This document shows, piece by piece, positions 1-10,200 of a stretch of 32,027 nucleotides of DNA (positions within the stretch are counted from its first letter, which is position 1; each line of letters begins with the position of its first letter). Made by a program: the position numbers and the translations under genes. The notes below the pieces were generated by a model. The model was not told the origin of the DNA and did no database searches. It worked only from the letters and a program-made list of their open reading frames with translations. This stretch comes from Chara braunii (taxonomy: Eukaryota; Streptophyta; Charophyceae; Charales; Characeae): the NCBI GenBank assembly GCA_003427395.1, contig BFEA01000469.1, positions 1,054,473-1,086,499 on the forward strand, in the 5' to 3' direction.

Positions 1-120
1 GACCTACTTACCACTGGCTATCGTGCAGGTCACGGGTTCAACTCCAGGGAACTGTGCAGATACTGTACACAGGTAAGCTGAGGTCAAGGGATCGACCCCT
101 GGGATCTGCATCGGCTACTG
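1..120 (+). repeat. Possible SINE tail with two B-box-like motifs
   Basis: Two motifs, cacgggttcaactccaggg and aagggatcgacccctgg, follow each other within 65 bases. They look like Pol III B boxes, but the window starts before any A box could be seen. Confidence 0.3.
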
Positions 121-194
121 CCAAAGGTGAAAACTGTTTCATTATATATAATACATAACAAATTAAGCAAATTAATAATCACATTTTCTACCAA

Positions 195-265
195 CGGGCG
201 TACATCAGTTGGTAACTTGGTACCATCCTGAACTGTTGAAAAACAGACTCAAGTTTGAATCCAGA
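195..265 (+). repeat. tRNA-like SINE fragment
   Basis: The plus strand has tacatcagttggtaac (A-box-like) and caagtttgaatccag (B-box-like) about 50 bases apart, resembling the 2485-2596 family. No cloverleaf forms. Confidence 0.45.
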
Positions 266-429
266 TACCACCCTCAGATGACGAGAAAAAAAACATTTTG
301 AACTGCCTGGGGCCGGTCAGTTCATTGATGATATTGAAAGGCCGTCACCCTTTTTTGCCTTTTTTCTTTTTGTTTTTAAATCACATCTTCTAACCATGAA
401 GTCAATTTTACAATGATCAAGACGCTCAG

Positions 430-490
430 AAGCAGTGTAGTGGCTGAATGCCACACACCTAAAGGTCATGTGTTCAAGTCTTTATCCGTA
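430..490 (+). repeat. tRNA-like SINE fragment, second type
   Basis: The sequence tgtagtggctgaatgcc is followed by catgtgttcaagtc. This resembles the type at 30838-30906 (gtagtggttatga ... ggttcgaatcc on its strand) more than the 2485 type. Only weak support. Confidence 0.35.
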
Positions 491-738
491 CTTGCACCCT
501 TGCTCATGCTTGTCACTAGGATCATCCCTACAAAGTCTACAATGTAGATGGATGACAACAAAAGTCAAAATTCATTGTTTATCTGAAATTATGTTTAATT
601 ATCTCAACTGTTGGTTGAACGACGAGATCCTTTAAATCCCACTGAACCAGAAGAGGACCAAGATTTGGTATCTCCAAAAGAATCTGTTATGGTAATTATA
701 GTGTTACTTAAAGTTGTTGTTTTTCCCTTTCAATAACG

Positions 739-815
739 AAAACAGACGCTTAGGGGGACGGCTCAGTATCCATTCTGGGGGCCATCAGTCCACTTCCATT
801 GCATTGGCAAGTCTA
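739..815 (+). repeat. Dispersed repeat R1, divergent partial copy
   Basis: Bases aaaacag, then ggctcagtatccattctggg, catcagtcc and cattggcaagtc match the start of the two longer R1 copies at 6861 and 22748 with many substitutions. Confidence 0.55.
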
Positions 816-1073
816 ATGTGCAGATATACATAATCTTGAATGCCTTCCTCACGTTACGGCCCAGGGAACTCTGATGGCATTTGGTTGTGTCTCATGGATG
901 GATTGCTCGTCTTTCAAGCCCACACAGTTGAGCAAAAAACATTCCTCTTCCAAACCCCTTTTGAAAAACATGCTGAAAATCAGTGCAAGCCTTTCAGTCC
1001 CACGAACATGGTGACGGCCAGCAATAAGCCCCGCTACGAGCTAACCTTTGACGCTTCACAATTGGGTAACTTT

Positions 1074-1538
1074 CCTGGGTCCTCAGCAGAGCCTCGCTCC
1101 TGAGGAGTGGTTTTCACCCACAGGGCCACAGCCAGCACTCTGCTCCACTACGACTGAGCCCAGGCTGAGACTTGAAGCACTCTGCACACTCTTGGGTCCT
1201 CAGCAGAGCCTCACTCCTGAGGAGGGTTTTCACCCACAGGGTCACAGCCAGAACTCTGCTCTACGGTCGTGAACCCAGGCTGAGACTTGAAGCACTCTGC
1301 ACACTCCTGGGTCCTCAGCAGAGCCTCACTCCTGAGGAGGGTTTTCACCCACAGGGCCACAGCCAGAATTCTGCTCTACTACCATGAACCCAGGCTGAGA
1401 CTTGAAGCACACTGCACACTCCTGGGTCCTCAGCAGAGCCTCACTCCTGAGGAGGGTTTTCACCCACAGGGCCACAGCCAGAATTCTGCTCTACTACCGT
1501 GAACCCAGGCTGAGACTTGAAGCACTCTGCACACTGCA
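1074..1538. repeat. 115-bp tandem repeat array, about four units
   Basis: The phrase gggtcctcagcagagcc recurs at 1077, 1194, 1309 and 1424. The last three start exactly 115 bases apart and the first is slightly longer. Units 2-4 are nearly identical, unit 1 is more diverged, and the array ends abruptly at ctgcacactgcacatt. Each unit contains a short palindrome (cctcactcctgagg). ORFs of 71-87 residues across it follow the repeat period, but 115 is not a multiple of three, so they shift frame each unit and are not genes. Confidence 0.92.
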
Positions 1539-2484
1539 CATTGAGCCTGGTGCCAATGAAGTTGCAGGCCCTTGTATCAGATGCATGTCCAGTTCCCTCC
1601 ACTTAAATTTTATTTGCTCTGACACTACTCTCCCGATCTTGCCGGACTTGTCTCTTTTCTCCTGAGCTTTCTCGAGGCAATCTTGAGTCACCCTCGTTGT
1701 TTTCACCTTGTCCTGGATACACAGTCTACGAGCACATCGCCAGGATGGGAGCGGCAGGACGCTACGGCTTTCATCACAGTCTACGGGCATCATAGTGCAC
1801 CGGAAGGTGCTTCTTCGTGTATAGACTGGAGAGATCACTGCGCTTCATGTTGTGCTGCCTTTGCAGTGCTATTTATTATGATACGAAAAGATTGGATTCA
1901 CTCATGTGTATACCCACTGTCTGAGCGAGTGCTAGATAGTAATGGAATGAAAGCATGCTAAGTGTCGTGAATGCGTGTGAGAGTGAATTTATGTGGTGCT
2001 ACGTGCTGATGCTGGTGAGTGTGAGTTGAGACTGGTGCTGAACGACTGTACGCGTCTCTGTTCTCGCCCTACCTGATCGTCACGCTCCACACAACACGAG
2101 CCCGAGCTCGACAGGACTGGTCACAGTCTTGTCGACTGTTCCCTGCGCTACACATTGTCTCAAGTAGCTGCAGAAATCCCCCCCATGTTTGTGTCCTGGA
2201 TGTTAGCTTCTTATCAATTGTCTCCTGGCGTCTTCGCTTCCATTCTACCAGAGAGTAGAGTTTTCCTCCTTTGGAAGAGGGTGTGATTTGAAAACCTCTC
2301 CAACTACTCGGGAACAGGAAGCCTGTCATCAGAATCAGAGTGTCATCAGAGTGCCTACATCCTTCGCTTCTTCCCCTTTGTCACATACTACTATGAAAGT
2401 TTTATGTTTCCTTTCTACTAAATTTTACTCTGTGGTCTCCTCCCCTTCTTCTTTGAGAGGGCCTTGCATTAGGATATATCTTCA
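1539..2484. other. No recognisable gene
   Basis: A minus-strand frame (1838-1494) contains a charged helical stretch (VTQDCLEKAQEKRDKSGKIG) but runs into the 115-bp array and matches nothing I know. Otherwise I see nothing here. Confidence 0.4.
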
Positions 2485-2596
2485 TTGCTCGGATCGGCCC
2501 TAGGTAATTCAGAATGATTTTTTCCTCCAGCAGGATTTGAACTCGGGTATGTATCTCAACGGTTCACGGGTCTACCAACTGAGCTAGGCTCGTTGG
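2485..2596 (-). mobile_element. tRNA-derived SINE-like element
   Basis: The minus strand has a perfect Pol III A box, TAGCTCAGTTGG (2575-2586), and a B box, GAGTTCAAATCC (2533-2544), at tRNA-like spacing. The stems do not close into a cloverleaf, so it is not a functional tRNA. Beyond the B box the sequence continues in parallel with the element at 6431-6556, which shows a repeat family rather than a lone tRNA relic. Confidence 0.6.
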
Positions 2597-3973
2597 TGCT
2601 TTTCAACTCAATTTTATTCTTTCTTGTTTGATTATTGATGAAATTACTCTTGCTGTCCCTCTCTCTGTCTTCATTGCTTCTCTTCCTTTGTTGTTTTCCT
2701 GGTGGCTCGCTCCGGGACTACAGTGAGTGAGTCTGAACATCTTTTTACTGCAGAGTGATTCCAGTTCGCTCAATGTGTTGGTGATACTCGGGTGGTGATC
2801 TACTTGTGAACGCTTTGCATACTTGACGGGCTCATTACAGAGGGCACCAGTTAGGAGTAGTAGGTACTTATGTGTGCTGCTGCTGCGCACCTCTGTCTTC
2901 CTGAGTTTGTTGAGCCACCGATTTACGAGGAACACTAGGTAGGTAATCAGTCATTGTAGACTTCTTACCCTGCCGTCGCTTATGCCGAAGAACGAGCCCC
3001 AGTGAATCCTCAGGACGCCTTCTTGGAAAACCTCCAAACAAGGAGAAAAGTGCAGAGAACTGATGTGAGACACAAGAAGAATGAAAGAACAAGGAAATGA
3101 GCCAAGGGAGCACTAGAAAGAAAGGCATCATAGGTTGACTCAAATGGGGAGGGGTTTATGTGTAGTTGACAGAGGAGGGGCCTTGAGAACAAGCACAGAA
3201 GGAAAAGAGAGATCGGGAACCAAGGAAAATGATCAGGGAGGAGTAGAGGAGAACAAGGAAGCCCTTGGCGAAAAGCACACAAGAGATGCAAAGCTGAGAT
3301 GCCCGCCAGAAGAGAATAAAGATGGAACGCACATCATAGCACCCTGAGCGTAACGAGACTTGTACCTAGAATTTCACACGCCAGACACGGTCAGTTCCTG
3401 AGCAAAGAAGTTGCTAGTGTCTTCCCTACCTCACCAAACCCAGATTTATCCTTCGCTTTAGGTAAAAAAATGTCTTTTTTTTCCTCTTTTTTTTTTAATG
3501 CAGTCTCTGTCCTCCTCATATGAGGGACCGCTGCATTTTTGCTACCCCATTTTCTTCTCTCAGTGTCGTACCTACCTACATTTTAACCTACTCACACGTC
3601 TCGGCAAGCAACCTACCATCCCAAGGCAGCCCGGCACTACAACCCAAGGCAACCAGACACCAGACAAGGGACCAACAGACATTGAACCACAATCACATCT
3701 GTTCAGGGGAGGCAACGACCTTAAATATGCTAACCCATCCTAGGCTATCCTAAGGTTATGGGTCTACTCCTACCTATCTCTGCTCTGTGCGAGGAGCTGC
3801 ACCCAAGTTCCTAACACCTGGCACGGGCTGGAAATCTTGGCAACTTCCACAACCTGCCAGGAGATCGGTTTGAAAACGAATACGTGGCCAGATTCTTACA
3901 TGAGGTGGTGAACAAGGAATGAAGGGAAAACCAAAGAAAAAGCAATGGCTTTTCTGAGGAAGACAATTCCCAA
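2597..3973. other. No recognisable gene
   Basis: Short frames on both strands show low-complexity or random composition. Two T-rich patches lie at about 3474-3497. Nothing else is supportable. Confidence 0.4.
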
Positions 3974-4282
3974 GAACAGGCAATGGGTTAACCACAATCC
4001 TAGAAAAACCGGCGAAATGGAGTAATATGCTAGAAAACATAGGCTGGTGTGGAAGACACCCACCAGACATAGCTAGTATGCCTAATAATATGCTAGAAAA
4101 CGTAGGCTGGTATGGAAGACAACCACCAGACATAGGTAGTATGCCTACTATGCTAGAAGAGACTGCTCAGGAACAGGCAATGGGTTAAGTACAATCTTTA
4201 GAGAAATCGGCAAAATGGAGTAAGATGCTAGAAAAGATGGGCTCATATGGAAGACACCCACCGGACATAGATAGTATGCCTA
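3974..4282. repeat. Compound repeat with 197-bp period and 62-bp sub-units
   Basis: A block starting gaacaggcaatgggtta and ending agtatgccta occurs at 3974-4083 and again at 4171-4282. Between them an extra sub-unit (atgctagaaaa ... agtatgccta, about 62 bp) is repeated. The copies carry scattered substitutions. The minus-strand ORF at 3774-4133 is only the repeat read in one frame. Confidence 0.8.
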
Positions 4283-5725
4283 TAGGAGATAGAGTTTACG
4301 AATAGCAGATAGCGCCAAAAGATTAGGGAGACTAAAGATAGAGAGCTTCAACATGTCAAACCACGTGTACACCCGGGCCTGAGGCGCTGCACTGCGTGCC
4401 AAGCTTTTCCAAACCGTCAAGCCCATTTGTTTTCGTTTTTCGCTGGCACCGCCAGCCATTGTTGTCCGGCAGGCCCAAGCCATGGAATTTTCGGAGTAGG
4501 CAATGAACAAATTTCTGCAAGGCCGGGGCAGTGTACTGGGGTGTACTGGACACATTCACGATGAAAAAGCCCAGCCAAAGTGGTCCCCGCAAAAAGTCAT
4601 CAGCCGCCAAAAAGTCTACGCATTCAAGGCACTGACAGACAATCCACCTCTAACGCATAGAAGAAGAGATGGCCCTGATCAGAGTAAAAGGTCCAAAGAA
4701 GAATCCTGGGAAAAAGAAGTGTTTTTCATTCTGTAAGCTAATCCAGATCCACAAGCAAAATAATAATAATAATAATAATAAATAAATCCCGATCCGCAAG
4801 CAGGTCATCCTCACGGGAGACTGGAGTGCAGTGCAAGAACCTGATCTTTATGTAGTCTCAAACACAATAGATTCCAGCCATGTGGCATAAGTCGCTGACA
4901 TGTGCGAGTTCTGGCTAGTTGTAGTAGGCTAGGTAGGCTAGGAAGGTTTTGGGGAAACCCATTAGGTGGTGAGATACGACTATATAGGAAGACGAACTAG
5001 AGGGTGGTGCCATATTATACCGCTGTCAAGTGCTGGTTGGTTGATCAGACAAGCGCCTGCATGATTCAACCCCCCCTTTCCGAGTGATGACAAAGGACTC
5101 TCGCTTGAGATGCGGGGAAGTCGTTATCTGAAGAGTGCGCAAGTAGCATCTTGAGGGTGTCTGGATGGGTGTTGAGCCATGCTTTGTCTCCAGTCCAAAA
5201 AGCATCCTGAGGTTGAACTGAACACCTCCCGCTCTCCCTGATGGCGATCTAACTGCTGCAAATGACCAGAATCATTCTTGCATGAGCGAGATGTCGTGTA
5301 TGATTAGGTTTTGAGTGTTTCTGTTGATCGTAGACCATTGTTGATGATCCCACTTGTATGAACTAAGAGATGGTCCAGGGAGTAGTATTTTCGTCTTCCC
5401 ACTCCTTTGCTGAACAGTGGACTCGTTCATGGAGGAGCCTATTGCTGAGCCTACATGTCAGAAGGACCTGATAAAATTTACAACACGGAACAATTTAACC
5501 GCCCCCCGGAGGACGCCTCCCAAGGCCTGAAGCCTCGGAGAAAAAAGAAAAACGAAAAAAGAAACAAGAAAAAGGACTCTTTGTTCTTTGGCTGTCTGTA
5601 GCCATTTTTGTCAGTAGTTTGGTTTTCGGAGACCTGTGTTTTGTCATAGCCCAGAACAAGCCGCATTGGGGAGATTTAATAGGCCCCCAAGCTGTTTGTC
5701 TGATGGTTTCCAGAGCGAGTTTAAT
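4283..5725. other. No recognisable gene
   Basis: Besides the AAT microsatellite there is a small taggc-rich duplication near 4926-4945 and a weak tRNA-like stretch near 5030-5080. No coding region is supportable. Confidence 0.4.
4757..4789. repeat. (AAT)n microsatellite
   Basis: About seven AAT units that grade into AAAT. Confidence 0.9.
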
Positions 5726-6202
5726 CCAAGGGCGGTTATCTTGTAGTTGGACCTTGGAAAAAAGCCAACACCTTGCACCTTCTTCCTCCTCGACCTCCAT
5801 CACCCATCCACCGTAGCCAAGCACCTTGCACCTTCTTCCTCCTCCATTTCCTTCACCTGTCCACCCAAGGGGGGTCATCTTGTAGTTGGACCTTGGAAAA
5901 AAGCCAACCACCTTGCAACTTCTTCCTCCTCGACCTCCATCACACATCCACCATAGCCAAGCACCTTGCATCTCCTTCTTCCTCCACCTCCATCACCCAT
6001 CCACCATAGCCGACCACCTTGCACCTTCTTCCTCCACTTCCATCACCTATCCAACATAGCCAAGCACCTTGCACCTTCTTCCTCCTCCACCTCCATCGCC
6101 ATCCACCATAGCCGACCACCTAGCACCTTGTTCCTCCTCCACCTCCATCACCCATCCACCATAGCCAAGCACCTTGCACCCTCTTCCTCCACCTCCTATC
6201 TC
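5726..6202. repeat. Pyrimidine-rich tandem array, unit about 50-54 bp
   Basis: About eight units follow the form caccttgcaccttcttcctc ... catccaccatagccaag, with alternating ends (gccaag or gccgac). A separate 44-bp module (ttgtagttggaccttggaaa and its flanks) occurs at 5726-5769 and 5865-5908, so the array grew partly by duplication of a larger block. The Ser/Pro/His-rich ORFs here are a by-product. Confidence 0.85.
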
Positions 6203-6430
6203 ATTTTCAGATCAAAAGTTTCGGTTTCGTGGTCAGTGACCTCCCGTATCCCCCTTTCGGTCACCAACCTGCCAATGCTTTCTGTGAAATCTCTGGGTCT
6301 ACGCGAACACTTTGTTCAAACCCACCCGGTGATTTCATGTTTTCTCAACGTTTTTTGGACTTTTTCGAACTGTTATTATTAATTTGTTTTCTCTTTTTTC
6401 AAAGGGTAATAGCCTTGACTTATGATCATG

Positions 6431-6556
6431 GACGTTGCTGGCCCCAGTTAATACAGAATTACTTTTTTATTCCATTCATACGGTTTCATCAGCATTCACA
6501 CTTGGGTCTGTATGTCCACTGCTCATGGGTGTAGTACCGACTGGGCTAGGCCCCTT
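6431..6556 (-). mobile_element. tRNA-derived SINE-like element, second copy
   Basis: The minus strand shows TAGCCCAGTCGG (A box, 6537-6548) and a decayed B box near 6493-6503. Similarity to 2485-2596 covers both the tRNA-like head and the A/T-rich part after it (cagaatta...tttttt on the plus strand). Confidence 0.5.
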
Positions 6557-6600
6557 GGTACCACCTGGTTTCATCTGGACTCGAACTTGGGTCTGTATTT
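6557..6600 (-). repeat. SINE-like fragment with B box
   Basis: The minus strand reads AAGTTCGAGTCCAG, a good B box, within a sequence resembling 12672-12715. It directly adjoins the element at 6431-6556, so two related fragments lie in tandem. Confidence 0.4.
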
Positions 6601-6831
6601 TCCATTCAGGTTGTTTACAATTTGGCATGGGACTTTGCACATAGACACATATCAGAGCCTACTAGTCTTCACCCGAATAGAACGCCCTGTCCTTGTAGCC
6701 ACATTTGGTGCGACTTTCAGTCTAGATGCAGCGACAATGACCGGGCATTCGATTTGGGTGAAGACGGTAGCTGATTGGCTTAAACTCCTCTGCTGAACCA
6801 TGTTTCTCCACTAAGCACATTTTGCTTCCAC

Positions 6832-6860
6832 AAAAAAAAAAAAAAAAAAAAAAAAAAAAA
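6832..6860. repeat. Run of 29 A before R1
   Basis: An uninterrupted A tract that directly precedes the R1 copy at 6861. No target-site duplication is visible around it. Confidence 0.9.
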
Positions 6861-7090
6861 CAGAACCTTAGGGTTCTGGCTCCATTTCCATTCTGGGGAG
6901 CATCAGTCCGGCAACTCCGGTTCCTATTCCACCGGCAAGTCGAAAAAGGTTACAACAGGTATACTCTCACGCTCCTCCCCCTTATGGCGTGGAGGTCCAA
7001 AGAACAGCATGGATTGTGTCTCCAAGGAAGGATGTACCTTTCTTCACCCCTGCCTAAGTTCGCCTGGACTGACTAGTTTCTGTTCCTGGT
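6861..7090 (+). repeat. Dispersed repeat R1, long copy
   Basis: About 220 bases align with 22748-22970. Shared blocks are ggttctggctcc, ccattctggggagcatcagt, cggcaagtc, ctcctcccccttatggc, aaggatgtacc and cttcacccctgcctaagtt. It begins with a hairpin, cagaacc-ttag-ggttctg, and follows a 29-base A run (6832-6860). It ends about 160 bases before the ATG of the WRC gene, so it could form part of that gene's upstream region. Confidence 0.8.
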
Positions 7091-7250
7091 TTCGAGTCTG
7101 GAAGAAGTGTTTTTGGTGTTACCTTGGAGCCACATTTTGCTTCGTAGATCTGGAGTTATTTGATTTACCGGCGTCGCTTTTCTGGCGCAGCATTGAACGA
7201 ACGGAAGGTGGTGCTGACCATTGGCTGTGTCATGGTGCCACCGCTCGACA

Positions 7251-10200
7251 ATGATGTTTGATGCTTGTGCAGGTTCATGCAAGGAAACCAGTCCACATAA
7301 GGGTGAGTGTCAGTCCCAGGAAGCTGCCTGTATGCATCTGGAGCTCGGTTCGGACTGTGGATCGGACGCAGACCATAGTGATCCTGATCATCCAGCTAAT
7401 TGTCCTCCAGACTCGGTACTGCGTGCTTGCTATTACGTTCTGCTAGAGTCGGGGTCAAATGGGTTGACATCAAGGGAAATGGTTTCAAAGATGCTGGATC
7501 GAGGAGTCCGCTTTCAAGGAAAGAGTGCAGTGCTACCCCGGGTACAGGTTGCGAATCAACTAAGGAGCAGCCCTTACTTCATGGAGATTGAGGAGGGGAG
7601 GTTCGTACTGTGCAGTGCAGTTGAGGAGTGGGGTAGAGGAGGAGAGAAATGGTCAGCAGGGAAAGGGACATCGCTGAGCGAAAAGGCGCAAGTTAGGACC
7701 AGGGAAGGAGCGGTCTTCCACGGGAAGTCAAAGGGGGGCGCACCAGCACGAGATGATCCAGGCTGGGATAGCATTCGTGAAGAGAGAGGGTCGGATTATC
7801 CTGGTGCAGGCAGCTCAGAGGGCATGCGTTGCAAGGGTGAAGCTCGCAGAGCTGCCGGTGCAGCTATTCAGCAGCCAAGAGCTCCCGACAACGGGGGCCC
7901 GCCTCCATCACCAATGTCCAATGATCACTCAGCAAGAGCACTCCAAAAACAAACCACGTCCGGTCAGCTTGAAAGGGCTACAGCAGGTCCAGATGGAATT
8001 GCCAAAGTGGACGAGAAACTCAGGTTAGGATTGGCTCATCGGGAGTGGCAACTCAATGAGAAGACTGCGACTAAACAATCGTCAAAGTTATATCATGCAC
8101 ACGGGGAGCAGGCAGCAGGGTGCGCAGGGGGATTTGCGCAAGCATCTTCCTGCGGGCCAATGGGGGAGAGCCCCAATATTGACCCCTCGATGTTGCACAT
8201 GCTCTCGGAGAGATTACGTGCCAGGATCCAAGGCAATCTCACTGCTGGGCCTGCAGGTGGAAAGAGACCACGGGACGATGAATGCCAGCTGTGGCTGGCT
8301 GATGGCCAGTCGAGTGGGACCAAAGGGTTGAGAGGGCGAGGATATATGGAAGGAGGTAAAGTGGTCGGAGAGAAGGGTGATGACATGATGCGGGATGCAG
8401 GAGCAGATCATGAGATGACAGAGGCATCCAGGAGGGAGACGAGTGAGGAGGTAGGGAAGAAAGAAGGTGTAGGGAAGGAGCGAGATAACTTGGAGGATAT
8501 GGAGAATGTGGAGGACATGGCTGAGCGAGTTGAACTCGAGAGGGGAAACACGGATGCACGTGCCACCGACATGGAGATTGATGAGAACAGCATTCAGATG
8601 TCAACTAGCCAAGAGGAAGATGGAGTCCAAGAAGAAAGGGCGACCACATTGTTGGCCAACATAAGGGACCTTTCGTCGCTGAGGCCTCTGCAGAGAATGA
8701 AAGTATTAATGGTAACAGAGGCAGATGGTAATCAATGCAAGAGGAGTGACGGCAAGGGTTGGCATTGCCCGCTGCGAGCTCGGAAGGGATACTCGTTGTG
8801 CGATCACCATTTGTCTAAACTACGGGCGAAGTATGTTGAGGGTGTTGTAAGTGGCCAGAAGAAGAAAGTGTATGGGAGTGGAAACCACACGGTGAAGAGC
8901 AACGCAAGCTGTAATGCAGGGGAGAGCATGAAGGTTGGCCCTAGGAATGGGGGGGCCCTGCAGGGGGGCAATGGGGCGTCAGGATATAGACCTGGAGGGA
9001 AATACATGGCCCCCACAAATGGAAATGAGAGTGCGCAGGGGGAGATTGAGAGTTCCGATAAAGAAAAGGGCCATGACCTGACAGGCGCGGCAGGTGTCCC
9101 TATACCGGGGGTTGAATCGGTGATTGTGAAGCGGCCGCGGTCTGGGAGTGCACCACGAGCTGTAGCTGCTCAAGTCCAAGGCTCTGGGGTTGCAGATCTG
9201 GGCCACGGGCCCGCCAAGAAAGTCCATGGAGCTCAGGAGCATGGACGATCACAGGCAAGGATGGAGAGAGGAGTGACGCGGATTGCACATTCTGGCATGC
9301 AGGGTCGAAGTCGAAACGGCACCCCTAGCAGCCGGTCAGCAAAACTGGGGGAGGGAGGGAGTGGGAGGGCATCCACTTCAGGTGCCAATATTGGCAAGTC
9401 CTCGGCGGAGAAAGGCACAGGATTGAGTGTGTGTGTGAAGCAGGCATGGCAGTGCAGTGGGACTTGGTCGAAAGTGATGGACAATAAGAGGGAGGTCCTA
9501 GGAGTTTCAGAAGACGGGGAATCATTTCGCCGGTGCCAGAAAACAGCTGGGGAAGGCAGGCTTGCTCAATGGCAATGCATGCTGCCAGCCGTGAAGGGCT
9601 CACAATTGTGCAGAAAGCATCTTGATAGAATGCGTCGTTTTAAGACAAAGAGACCATTAGGTGCTGAAAAACTCATGGGTGAACCTGTTGAAGACGATAG
9701 GGACAGCTACAACGTTGACGAAGGCACAAAGTTTCTGGGTAAAGGGAGTAATTGTGAAAGTGGTCCACCAAGTAGATTCCGGATGCATGACGGCAATGCA
9801 GAACGACGCAGGAAAGGAAGGTATTGTGACGGCAATGCAGAACCGCAAACGAGATGCAGGGATGCCACTGCACCAGAGCGGTTGATTGAATCAAGAAACG
9901 CTCCTGATGACACAAAGGCGGCAAATAGAGGGGGAAATCGTCATAATGACAGAGAAATGCCAGGCAAAGGAAGACATCGTGATCCCCGTGCAGAGCAGCT
10001 GGCAAAAGGGAGAGGTCGTGATGGGAAGAGGGAAACACTTTATAAAGGAGGGGTCTGCGACATGTCAAATGAAGAAACGCGAAGGAAAGGACCAACTGGA
10101 GATGCCAGTAATGTGGAAATGCGAGGCAGAGGAAGGAATCGATTTGGGAATGGTAAGGACCGTAGTTATGGGGACTGGTGTGGGCCTCGAGACGGGCAAT

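Noticed and set aside
2530-2596. Functional tRNA gene on the minus strand (also considered at 30838-30906)
   Set aside because: A and B boxes are good, but acceptor, anticodon and T stems do not pair, and related sequence continues past the tRNA part.
3774-4133. 119-residue minus-strand ORF with internal repeats
   Set aside because: The repetition is that of the DNA repeat at 3974-4282, and nothing outside it looks coding.
7221-7250. Start of the WRC protein at the TTG codon 7221
   Set aside because: TTG is not a credible start in a plant nucleus. The first in-frame ATG is at 7251; an upstream spliced exon remains possible.
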